Source: Phallus indusiatus (Eukaryota > Basidiomycota > Agaricomycetes > Phallales > Phallaceae). From it: a stretch of DNA of 64,000 bases. The position numbers and the translations under genes are program-made. A model generated the notes under the pieces. That model was not told the origin of the DNA. It did no database searches and saw only the letters and a list, made by a program, of their open reading frames with translations. Positions 50,280 through 60,559 of this stretch are shown piece by piece. The first letter of the stretch is position 1. Every line of letters begins with the position of its first letter. The stretch covers positions 868,001 to 932,000 of the forward strand of contig JAQFWX010000011.1 in the NCBI GenBank assembly GCA_027605045.1, given 5' to 3'.

Positions 50280-51932
50280 ATGGCAAGTACACAGAACACG
50301 GACATACTTGTCCTAGGGGCCACAGGTGCGTATTTAACCCGGGTATTAAACAGTTATCGACGTTTTTGAATTTTCCCGGAAACAGGATTTGTCGGTCGCC
50401 TTGTTGTTCACTTCCTCAATGATCACCGTGAACGTTCGAATTTTACATTCATTGCGTCAGCGCGCTCGATAAAAAGGCTACAAGCTCTGGCTGCTGAGCT
50501 TAACCTGAGTGCTCAGATTCCACTCTTAGTGCTAGATATTGAAGACATTCCTTCCTTGGAGAATGCAATCAAGCGGGCGAAAGTAGTAATTAATACCATC
50601 GGACCTTATTGGAACACCGGCACACCTGTTGTGAAGTATGACTTACGGTTTGACTTCTATATTTTTGAAATTAAACAAGAAATACCACAGGATTTGTGCT
50701 CAAAATGCCGTTCATTATGTTGATATAACCGGTGAGTATTTCACCTAACCCAAATCGACCTCGTGTTTCATCTTTGTCCTCAGGAGAACCAGCATGGATA
50801 CGGAAGATTATTGACGGGTAATTACTTATATTAATATGGACACCATAAAATTCACTAAATTTTAGATATGATTATTTGGCTCATAAAACTGGAGCAATAA
50901 TATTGCCCTCGTGCGGATACGACTCTATTCCATCCGATCTTTCCGTGTATCTTTCGGTCAAGAGTCTGAAAGACAAACTAGGAACAAATGTGCAGATTGG
51001 ACACAGTATCTCAGTTCACCAGCACAAGGGCGGAGTCTCGTATGGGACGCTTTCGTCTATGTACACCTATTTCAATGATGTCCCCTTAAAAGACCGCCTC
51101 TCCCTTTTAAATCCGGATTACCTGAGCCCGACAGCTCATACGGCAAGACTACGCCCCCGTTTTGTGTACTCGTTACCTTTACCAAAACGTACCATTTATG
51201 GGGGAATGTATGTCATGGGGTTGGTCAATCAGCTGAACGTTTATCGTACAAGAGGGCTTTTCGAAATGAGCCGCCTAACAAAACCGTATCGATATGGACC
51301 GAAATTCACGTATGAAGAATTCTACGGGACATCTGGACGAATCCATGCCTTTCTGCTTAGCTCGTTCATGACCGTTATGGCAATCTTGTTGCACAAATAT
51401 AGCTTTGTAAGTTGTCAATGTTTTCAAGCAAGTTTAGGAAGGGTGCTGAAGGTCTGTGTGATAGGCTCGGGGTTTATTCAAACGCTTAGTCGTCGGTCGC
51501 GTCAGTAATCCTAAAGCCGAGTGAGTCTTTCTTCAAGATTTTGCTTTCTAGTCGTACTGAATGATTTGAAGAGAGATGGAAAATGGATCCCTGAAATTGA
51601 CGAATGTTACCGAAAGTGTCGGTACAAGTACGCAGCCTAAGGCACAAGCGAGATCGGTTATTAGAATTCAAGGAGATCCTGGATACTTGTGTACCGCAAG
51701 TTGAGTTCTTCTTCACTGAAGCCCGCAACCACCAATTGCTCAACGCCTTTTTAATCTGATAGTTATGCTTGTCGAATGCAGTATCGCATTGCTTAATCCG
51801 TCAAAATTGACCCCACTAGCTCAGGAAGGAGGAGTGTTGACCCCGGTTAGTGCACTGGGGGATGTATTGATAACGCGATTGCAAGACACCGGGAGATTCA
51901 CATTTGAATCCGATGTATCTTTGACCCTTTGA
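50280..51932 (+). CDS. Saccharopine dehydrogenase-like oxidoreductase
   Basis: Eight or so exons, about 420 residues. The Rossmann start is split by an intron: DILVLGATG then FVGRLVVHFLNDH, giving a G-x-x-G-x-x-G type loop. It continues with NFTFIASARSIKRLQALAAE, VVINTIGPYWNTGTPVV and NAVHYVDITGEPAWI, then ILPSCGYDSIPSDL, the strong motif of eukaryotic saccharopine-dehydrogenase-like (SCCPDH-type) proteins. VQIGHSISVHQHKGGVSYGT follows. A hydrophobic segment near SGRIHAFLLSSFMTVMAILL may be a membrane association, as in SCCPDH. The last exons give SVIRIQGDPGYLCTA and GGVLTPVSALGDVLITRLQ, then GRFTFES, ending at 51932. These proteins lack lysine-biosynthesis activity in animals and are found on lipid droplets; the fungal role is unknown. 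Confidence 0.88.
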
Positions 51933-52595
51933 CTTGGTTTACGGACCTTTTTGACTTGTGATAATACCTGATTATTTATGATCAGCTGAACGGCGAATGA
52001 TCGTAAGAGTTGGACGTGATTTCGGACTGGATAATCGATAGATACTGAGTTTACTGGAGTGATTTCAATTAGTCACTAGTCGTTGCATCGTTCGTTGCTG
52101 ATCTATGTCAAAATGCTGAGCCTCACACGCCCAGTGAGAATGCATCATAAAAATGAAAAGAGAGAACTGATTCCAATGGAACAAGGGGCTCAGAACAGAA
52201 TCCCGTGTCAATAGTGTTGTTGGGTGGTGTTTCATGTTGAGCCAAATTTATGGCAAAATCACAGGCGATATGGATTTGATTTTGAACCATTCAAAAGAAT
52301 GACTGAACTCAATAGAGAATTGAACAATGCCAGTGAACAAGATACCCACTTAGGAATCGCTGCAGCGTATGTGAATTGTCAGACATTCAGAAATAATTCC
52401 AATTTACATTTTTGCTATATCATGGTATCAAACACATCCAATGCCGTGCCAATGGTAATTTTAATGGTCATGCAATGTTGCGCAAATTACGAATGGTATT
52501 TAGAAGTTACATATTCAAATCATTCTATGCGAAAGGCCATCGTAATTCCTCTTGCCGGGACTCCTCATAATCGCCCATCTTTTAAGTCTGACAAG
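51933..52595. other. Intergenic or unresolved 5' part of the next gene
   Basis: About 660 bp after the saccharopine-dehydrogenase-like gene. A 133-codon frame (52224-52625) here has poor composition. A segment MTELNRELNNASEQDTHLG at about 52302 could be a first exon of the small gene that follows, but no in-phase splice pair was found. Confidence 0.35.
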
Positions 52596-53107
52596 CTACG
52601 CTGGCCGCTGAAGAAACCTGGCTAAACACTGTGCAAACTGCTTGCGCGTTGGGCGCGACGATCGTTGACAGCTACGATACCAGGCCGGAGGAGGTGCGAA
52701 TTTTGAATGCCATCTCCAGTAGACTTATCGTACTTGATAAAACAAAGGTGCGAGTAGTAGCAATTGTTTCGATCTTTGAGTTGAAATGGCCTGACTCTGG
52801 GGGGTTTCGTTTGATATAATCATAAGCATCGTTGCAATCCTGAACACATTCATTTAAAAACTGGGTCAACGGTAAATAAAGATGTCGCTCGTTTTGACCT
52901 TCCACTGGTTGTAGTTACGGTTAGGGAATTGTTGAGCCGCTTGCGTGACGACGGAATGGTCGATGATGCAATCGTAGTCATTAAGAGAGTTGGAAAGGGA
53001 GTGGTTCGTACAACGGTACCGTTGTTGGAATCCCAGGCTCGACGAAGTAGCGGACACAAAAGGGTGCTTCCTATAAGCGCCGTGACTAGGTACTATATAC
53101 AGGAGTA
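52596..53107 (+). CDS. Unrecognised gene, 3' part (two exons resolved)
   Basis: Two exons join in phase. The first, open from about 52596, reads TLAAEETWLNTVQTACALGA then TIVDSYDTRPEEVRILNAIS and SRLIVLDKTK. Its donor gtgcgagt starts at 52748. The acceptor ...atcataag ends at about 52827 and is followed by HRCNPEHIHLKTGSTVNKD, FDLPLVVVTVRELLSRL and RDDGMVDDAIVVIKRVGKG, ending AVTRYYIQE at 53107. The amino-acid mix and the alternating amphipathic pattern are protein-like, and frame is kept over the splice, so I consider it real. The 5' end was not found; an upstream acceptor near 52595 would need a one-base phase. I cannot name a family. It could also be a decayed gene whose upstream exons have been lost. 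Confidence 0.45.
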
Positions 53108-53358
53108 ACTCATTCCAAGAACCGTCACGTCGTCGTTTTGGGGAAAGCATTTGGGCCACTTGGTGTGGCTCGAATTAATATGTTTGATTGTTGACCTCGT
53201 CACGCGGGTCACTAGAGTCACGGTGCAATACATTTCCCTCCCCTCCCCGGCCCGATTTTCGGTCCGATTTTCTAAGGAGATATGTATATAAACACACCTG
53301 TCGACTGCATATATCTACCACGACCAAATTCTTTTCTTCTCTCCCTAACCTTGAACCA

Positions 53359-54813
53359 ATGTCTTTCGGCGAAAAGGATACACTTTCAACTGGGGCTGAG
53401 ATACCACTCGTCGGCTTTGGAACATGGCAATCTGAGCCCAACGAGGTGAAGATAGCTGTAAGTCGAGGCTGTTTTTGCATGTCACTGTAAAAACAAAATT
53501 CACTCGAAATGACCGATTTTAAGGTCGAAGTCGCAGTCAAATCTGGCTATAGACATCTCGATTTCGCACACATTTATCAAAACCAGAAAGAGGTACCGTA
53601 ATCTAGCTTTCATACTAACCGCGATCTCGTCGTTTATTCAGATCTCGCTTTTGTGCATCTTATCTGATGTGTCCTCCTTTCCCTTTTTGGAATTTAGGTC
53701 GGTGCTGCTTTGAAAAATGTGATCCCCAGCGTTGTACAACGACAAGAACTATTCATTACGAGCAAACTCTGGAACTCTTCCCATCGGCCAGAATTGGTCG
53801 AGGCGGAGTTGGATGTCACTCTCTCGGATCTTGGGTTAGACTACCTGGACCTTTATTGTATGCAAGCCTTCCTGTACATGTATCACTATCAGATACTGAG
53901 ATGTACTATAGTGATCCACTGGCCTGTAGCCTTCGCTTCCGAAAGGGGTCTTTTTCCCTTGCAGGCCGACAAGCCAGGTGAAGTTGAGTTGGACTTGGAA
54001 ACCTCGCTTGTTGATACATGGAAGGCCATGATTGCTCTTCCGAAGAGCAAGGTTCGTCGACATACACGACAAAAACGAACCGAAAGAGTCTGACCATCTG
54101 TTTATTTATGATGTAAAGGTCCGTGCTATTGGTGTATCCAACTTTTCGATCGAGCATATCCAAGGCATAATTGATGCAACCGGGGTCGTACCAGCCGTAA
54201 ACCAAGTCGAATTGCACCCTAGACTTGAACAGAATACTCTTATTGATTACTGTAAATCAAAGAAGATTCATGTCACCGCCTATAGTCCCCTGGGAAACAA
54301 CAGTCAGTCAATCCTGTCTTCTTTTATATGTACGTACAACGAGCTCATTTCTTACCACCAGGTCGAAATGAGCCTCTACTCACCGAATTAGAGCCAATCA
54401 AGAGTGTTGCCAAGCGACTCAATGCTACACCTGCACAAGTGCTTATTTCTTGGAGCACTACGCGTGGCGTCTCCGTACTCCCAAAAAGTGTAAATCCCGG
54501 TTCGTATAATCGCTGATCATTGTGCTCGGCCATGCATCATGTCTGACCATTTCGTGCAACAGAACGTATTGCATCAAACTTCCAACAAGTCAAACTTAGT
54601 CCAGAAGATATGAAAGAAATTGAATCTGTTCCGAAGAAACCTCTCAGGTATTTATTATGTTCTAGAGTGAGAAATGGGGAACACGGCCTGACCCGGAGCG
54701 TTCGCGTTTCGCAGATACAACATTCCGTGTCTTGTGAACCGTCCTAGATGGGATATTGATATTTTTGGTGATGAATCGGAAAAGGACGCAGAGTACAAGG
54801 TGAAAATTCAATA
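53359..54813 (+). CDS. Aldo-keto reductase
   Basis: An NADPH-dependent (alpha/beta)8-barrel reductase of about 325 residues in eight exons. It begins [20 protein letters not shown] with GTWQSEP. The catalytic tetrad is visible: Asp and Tyr in [15 protein letters not shown], Lys in [12 protein letters not shown], and His in IHWPVAFA. The second AKR signature reads [14 protein letters not shown], then [16 protein letters not shown] and [11 protein letters not shown]. The cofactor motif is [16 protein letters not shown], across an intron (about 54491-54561). The end [16 protein letters not shown] at 54813 is typical of fungal AKR3-like and xylose/glycerol-type reductases. The exact substrate is open: xylose, glyceraldehyde or other carbonyls. 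Promoter: a TATA-like tatgtatataaac at about 53280-53292 lies 67 bp upstream of the ATG. Confidence 0.93.
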
Positions 54814-54957
54814 AAGAAGAAGTCTTAGTTGACCTTTTGTATTGCCTGAGTTGTGTTTTGATACGCTCAGCTGAAAGTTGCACATGATGTAATCTTAATT
54901 ATGTAACGTTCTTTAACTACCTCTTGTAAAGCATACGGGTACGAAAAGTCCATACAA

Positions 54958-57900
54958 ATGGATTTCTTGTCGCAGACGTACAACGCGTTGCGAGGGCCGA
55001 CTGGTGCTCCCCAGATTCCCAGTGAAACCATACGTAAACTAGCCGATCGTTTATCCCAAGAAACCTTGCTTTCGGATCGTCGAGCCGCTGTTCTATCATT
55101 AAAAGGCCTTTCGAAAGACTGCAAGGCAGAAGTAGGCGAAATTTCTCTGTTTGGCTTGCTAGATGTCTTGGACAAAGATTCAGATATAGACGCAGATATC
55201 ACCAAAGCTGTTCTGGAGACGTTGACGGTTCTCTGTGATGTTAACGACGACAGCGACGTGGCTCCAACCTCACCAGGAACTAGCGGATCGAAGGCCTTAG
55301 GGATGAAATACACAGATGCAGTACTTTCAACCCCTCAGACGACTGATAAACTCTTCCAACTGCTGGGAAACACTACGTTCTACACTCGGTTTGGAGCGTT
55401 GCGATTGCTCCAGGTGCTGTTACAGAATCGTAAAACCGTCGTTCAAGGATACTTCATCAAATCCCCAGTGGGTTTCTCCAATGTTGTAGCCATTCTTGAG
55501 GAAAAAGGGAGATAACACGCAACGGTCTGTGGTGCCTACATTTTCATCATTATTCACGCAATTGACTCGTTGGGGGAAAAGAGGGTCTCGCGATGCTGCA
55601 AGTTCTCATATCCCAAAATGCCGAAATCCAGAAAATATTAGCTTTCGAAGGCATATTTGAGAAACTATTAAATATTATTGCTACTGAGGGTGGAATTGAA
55701 GGAGGAATTGTGGTACAAGACTGTCTTACTTGTATTGATGGATTATTACGCTTCAACGTATCCAATCTGGTATGTGTTGATACGATAGGTCGGATTTACC
55801 TCTTTTCTTACTTTTATAAGTCTTATTTCCGTGAAACGTCACTTTGGACCCACTTAATTGCCTTGCTCATGTTTCCTCCCGATCTCTCCTCTGACAGCCC
55901 CGCCCCAGCTGAATTCGCTTTACAATTCTGGGAACCTCAAAAAACAACCAACGTTAGTATATTAGTTGGAATCCTCGGCCTGTTAGTCGGTAATAAAGGG
56001 AAGACAGTGCGTAATCTTCGTCTTACCCATCGTGAATCATCTTAGGCACCTCTATTCTTCAGAGCCAACAAAATATTTTTTTACGGTGCTTGTTTGAACT
56101 AGCATTGGCTTCTAATGCCCCTACAACCATCAAAACCAAGGTACGAGTCTTCTCTAGATTAGTTTTTCAGATCAGACCTGAATAGTCGTAGGCTCTTCGT
56201 TTGCTTCCTGTCTCTCCGGTCTTTCCTAAAGCGATCTTGACATCATATCAACCTGTTCCGGATACCAACGGTGAAGAATGGGACAGATTAGATCCGACCA
56301 TCGCTGTAAATGTTTTAATAAATAACGTTACCGAAGGAGAATATGGGGGAGTTGTTGATAGTGCAGCTGGGAGAAGTCGCGATAGTCTGGAATTTAGAGC
56401 ATCTTCGTTAACCGTTTTTCAGGTTTGTTTCCTTTTTCTCAAAAATGGAAATAGTACGTGTTAATTCTGCTGGCCGTAGAATTATAGTAAAGAAGAAGAC
56501 ATTCGGCTGGAAATTCTCTCTAACGCAGTTCCTTCAGACGAAGGTCAGATTCTCGTTAATTATTCAAACAATCCTACCTCAATTTCGTCTTTAACCCAGG
56601 TATCAAAGGCAATAGTGCCATTATTGGCCTCTTATCTTCTCTAACAACCTTGCCCACGTCTCCTCTTTCTTTGCAAGTGGCGAATCACATCCACCTTTCG
56701 GCATTGGTTTTGGCCTCATTCTTTGATCATTCGTATACCGTGAAATCCTTAGCTCAACATATTATACCCAGTTACGTTACCCAACAGAATCCCTCGACTC
56801 AGGGAAATTACTTTGTACCCGCGGATGGTGGAGGACCGCCTAACCAAAATCAGCAACTTGAACCCGAAAGTGATGATCGTCAACAAACCCTTCTTCAAAC
56901 GTTAACTGAACACATGACGTTATCTTTCTTATCGCGGTCGCGTGCTGTAGAACAGGGCGATAGTCGGGAGGAGCGAGAGTGGGATCGAATTATCGTCGGA
57001 TATCTTGTTCTTCTTTCACAGTGGTTATACGAAAATCCGGTTGGTGTTCGTGAATTTTTAGATGAAGGAGGCTTAAGCATCGTGAGTTGCGCTGCCGTTT
57101 TTTCTTCTTCTCAGTCAGCCTATTAAGAATTTCGCAATTTAGCTTGTTGAGCCTATCAATCAAACTTCCGGAGTTGACGTCTTGGTTCAAGGGCTCTGTT
57201 CCTTCCTTCTAGCCGTTTGTTATGAGTATAATCGTGAACCTGGCGAAATAACTCGGTACGTTTAGTTTTCATACTTCTGTAAGACGCAAACTCTTATCCT
57301 TCATGTTTTGAAATTCATCTGAAGTCAAACAATTTACTCAATCATTGAACGTCTGACCCCGGATATATTATCCGCACGGATGAACAGACTTAAAGATGAT
57401 GATCGATTCAAAACTATTGGACCCGATTCATTTGTCTTGCCATACACTGGATTACAATCTACGCTCGTCTCGGCTGGTGCACAGGGAGAAATATGGTTTG
57501 ACTGGAATTTCACTGAATTTTGGAAATCAAATTTCTGTCAGTTGCCTTGTATCTTGTTTGTAAGCAACACTGCAATAATAACTTCTGTCTTCGTAGATTC
57601 TATGCAACGAGCTATCATGATGGACCCGAACGCCATCTCTTCGCAATCTCGTAAGTCTGTTACAAGAGACGTAACACGTAGACATAATGCGTTTGTACAG
57701 ATGAGGATAGCGATCAAGCGGCTTTGATATCTTCCTTGAAAGAAACCATTCAAAACCAGGCTGTCGAGATTAATCACCTCAAAGAGGCTGCTCAACGGGG
57801 ACCTGCCGTACAAGATTCTCCTGAGACATTAGCACTGGTTTCTTCTCTCCAGGACAGAGTTCAGCAACAGCAGAACGAACTTAACATTTTACGCTCTGAT

Positions 57901-58183
57901 CTTGATCAGAGAACACGTCAATTCAGTGAAGAAGTAAGATAATTGTGTGAATTTGAAACAACTCGTCTTATTTTTTATTTAGAAACGTGCAATCCTTGAC
58001 CAATTAATGTCAGTACAAGGGGAATTCAACCAACTGCAAGTTTCCAAGGCTGAGGCAGATAAAGAGCAGGAGGACTTGTTAGTCTTCCTCGAAGAGTTGA
58101 GCACAAAACGTAGACGTGATAAAGATCGAATGCGTAGTGCGGGTCTCGAAGTTTCGGAGGACGAAGCAGAGGCAGATGATTAA
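54958..58183 (+). CDS. USO1: Vesicle tethering factor USO1/p115, with an apparent 1-nt frameshift
   Basis: The golgin-type tether for ER-to-Golgi vesicles. The armadillo head starts MDFLSQTYNALRGPTGAPQI and has ETLLSDRRAAVLSLKGLSKD, TTFYTRFGALRLLQVLL, FSNVVAILEEK, SQNAEIQKILAFEGIFEKL, GIVVQDCLTCIDGLLRFN and EWDRIIVGYLVLLSQWLYEN. A short coiled coil begins near 57730 (SSLKETIQNQAVEINHLKEA) and the acidic tail is EVSEDEAEADD. The protein is about 850 residues, closer to metazoan p115 than to the very long S. cerevisiae Uso1. At 55498-55523 the frame that codes EEK runs into TGA/TAA codons, while the expected KRE-I-x-RNE continuation exists one base away (see findings). About twelve exons. The gene ends only 23 bp from the convergent EFG1 stop. 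Confidence 0.9.
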
Positions 58184-58206
58184 GGTTACGGGTACCATAC
58201 AAATTG

Positions 58207-59137
58207 TCAATCCTCTTCGTTATCCGATGTTTCGAAAAAGGGGTCTCCCGATAAACCTTTAGATTTAGCTTCATCATCATTAGGTTTCTGTCTATCTTTG
58301 TGTTTGGATACACTTGGAACCAAGGATCGCTTTTGAAATGACTGAGAGTGAGACTCTTTATCCGTTTTCAATTCTGGCTCGGCGTCCATCTCTCCTCTTT
58401 GCATAGCAATCTTTGTTTGATGACGTAGCTCCTCTCTTTGAGTATCGGTTTCGCTAGTAGTTGATGTCTCTGAAGATGGAAACAGCGATATGTACTTTCG
58501 AAGCTTCGGGTAATGCTAACAACTTGATTTAATCCCAAAATCGCATAACCCATGTGTGACACGTACCAAAATATAGTTCAAATCGACGCGAAGAGAAAAC
58601 AGCGATTCTTGTAGCTCAGTCAAACGGGCTGGACTTAGAGATCTGTCGTCGAGTTCCTTTTTGACTTGTTTAATTTTGCGACATACTTTTTGACGCTCTG
58701 ATTCATGCATGTATAAGTTTTGATTTACGTCCAATGATAGCACATACCAAAAAACTTGACCTAAGACATAAGTTAGCTTAAGGCACAAAACTGCAGCTCC
58801 TAGTAGCATACCTTGTGGTACCGAACAGCGTTTTGTCGCTCCTTCTGAGACCGTTCCGCTCGTTCCAAGTCTGTCTCGAGAGATTTCAATCGTCTTTCTG
58901 TTTCAATTTTAACATCTGCTGCCAAATTGTCCTATAAAATTTGTGGTAAGTCTTGCCCAACCCCCATACAAGTCTGAAGTCTCTTAGGCTATGCACCTTG
59001 GCTAATAAGCGCTTTGTTTGTCGTAAAGCAGATTTGATTTTTTGCACGCCAGCGATTGAAGGACTTGAATTTTTTGAGTTTGCTGGTCTCCTTCGTTTTG
59101 ACTTTTTGTCCTTGTTAGAATTGTCTAGAGTTACCAT
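58207..59137 (-). CDS. EFG1: rRNA-processing protein EFG1
   Basis: A nucleolar small-subunit-processome-associated factor needed for 18S rRNA maturation. Read on the minus strand from the ATG at 59137: MVTLDNSNKDKKSKRRRP, IAGVQKIKSALRQTKRLLAK, then DNLAADVKIETERRLKSLE, AERSQKERQNAVRYHKV, RQKVCRKIKQVKKELDDRSL, SLRVDLNYILHYPKLRKYIS with LFPSS, and a variable acidic tail ending FETSDNEED at 58207. The RYHKVRFFERQK-type junction and the YP-x-x-x-KYI-x-L-[FY]P motif are diagnostic of Efg1. The length, about 240 residues, is normal. There are four exons. It converges tightly on USO1 and has its own promoter in the interval above 59137. Confidence 0.92.
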
Positions 59138-59624
59138 TACGGGCCAATCCACTTGCAATCGAGATACTGACTGGAAGTAAGCACGTTACGCAATCGTGAC
59201 GTGCTCCAACCTTATACCATGTTCACACTTAGCCTTCTATACTCGCCGGTGAAGGTTGCGAAGAAAATGGAAAATGGAAATTAAATATCTTAGGACTGGC
59301 ACAAAAATGGGACCTCGGCAATCTATACCACAAAGGTTTTATCAGGAACTGCTTTGAACCTGTCCTAACACGAGGCCGGCTTCCTTTTTCCGTCCCCAAC
59401 CTCTCCCAATTAGAACAGCAAAGATCGTGATGTTAGGACACCGTACCCATTCTTTTATGTGGACAGACCCATTTGCAGATCGTCACAGAAGTGACCCTTC
59501 GTGTTCTAGCTGGGTCCACCAACGGTCCAAAGGTCATAACATGAAAGGTATATGAGCTTCACTTTTTATGAGAACTTCAACAATCTTTTCCCCTTGAAAA
59601 CTGCAGTCCACTCTCTTTCCAACA
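59138..59624. other. Divergent intergenic region
   Basis: 487 bp between the starts of EFG1 (minus) and the nucleotidyltransferase-like gene (plus). It holds two promoters. No coding signal. Confidence 0.55.
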
Positions 59625-60343
59625 ATGCTCTATGAATTTACCACTCCTAGCCCATCAAATGTGATGATCGCTGCCAACAACTGCAACAGCATTCTGAAGA
59701 ACCATAGTATCTCTCACGCGTTTATGGGTGGTTTCGTTATGAACCATCTCAATGAAAATCGACCTGCCGAGAGTTTGGATTTGGAAATCAGAAAACCTAT
59801 GTTTGTAACTTGGGATAAAATAATGGGATTATTCAAGAAAACCGGTCACTATCATGTTATGGCGGGAAGTAATGCGGACATGATGACTGAAAAGGACGAT
59901 TTTACGAAACGCCTACGAATAAGACTCGTTGACATTATCTCCGGTGTCCAAATCTCTATTTTTGAAAGGTATGGAGTTCTTTTGCTTTATAGAGCTTATC
60001 TCACATTATGCTCAGGAGTCCCTGGAGTTCCATCATTTTGCAAAGCATTGGCGGTCTACCTGCCCACTCCAGTACGGAGTTGTTTATCAGCAAAGTCAAA
60101 TGTTGCGGAAGTAGAGACCATCTTGGAGACTTACTCGACCTTGCCATGCTGTATAATTTACATAGAAATTCGCTCGACGAAAAGCTGATTCGCAAGAGGC
60201 TTACGTCGAAAGACGGTGCACGGGCGGTACGCAGATATTATCGTTGTCACTGGCTGCTTCCAATGATGCAACAACTGAAAATCTTGCCGAAGTGGTATGA
60301 TCCCTCACAAGAATACGAAAGGCGGATGTGGCATTGCTTCTAG
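59625..60343 (+). CDS. Possible nucleotidyltransferase-fold protein
   Basis: Two exons, about 225 residues. Exon 1 (59625-59968) begins MLYEFTTPSPSNVMIAANNC and has HAFMGGFVMNHLNENRPAES followed by LDLEIRKPMF. The order G-G, helix, then an acidic pair flanked by hydrophobics (L-D-L-E) is the minimal signature of nucleotidyltransferase-fold proteins, whose catalytic site is GG/GS followed by [D/E]h[D/E]. A third strand reads LRIRLVDIISGVQISIFER. After a 45-bp intron (gtatgg...gctcag) exon 2 gives LPAHSSTELFISKVKCCGSR with DHLGDLLDLAML. This mirrors the helix in AbiEii/MNT-like families where R-x-KD-x2-DL-x2-L follows. It ends YERRMWHCF. The fold call is an inference from motif order. It may be catalytically inactive. 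No partner gene is adjacent. Confidence 0.6.
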
Positions 60344-60559
60344 AGGCCACTATGCGACCATTGCTGAATGGTTCTCTGTAATATTCTAATATTACAACAA
60401 ACTTTAACACCTACATGCACATATGAAATAGAATTAATTCTAGAGACATTTAAGAATTGAAGGTCAATGATACACTAGCGGAACAATCGCTATGATTAGT
60501 ACACAATGCAAGAAAGAAAGTTTTATATTCAAAGACTGAATAAGTTAGATTTAAAAAAA

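Noticed and set aside
52224..52625. 133-codon plus-strand frame after the saccharopine-dehydrogenase-like gene.
   Set aside because: Composition looks like translated AT-rich non-coding DNA. The downstream small gene uses a different frame and no splice pair joins them.
41504..54813. P450, lactonase, OYE, dehydrogenase and AKR genes considered as a secondary-metabolite cluster.
   Set aside because: No synthase, terpene cyclase, NRPS/PKS or cluster regulator is present, and a possible Golgi enzyme and an unrelated small gene are interspersed. Chance clustering of oxidoreductases is the simpler reading.
55500..55512. Programmed -1 ribosomal frameshifting at GAAAAAGGGA as the explanation for the USO1 break.
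   Set aside because: The in-frame heptamer A-AAA-GGG does not satisfy the X-XXY-YYZ rule and no downstream stem is evident. A homopolymer error or lesion is more likely.
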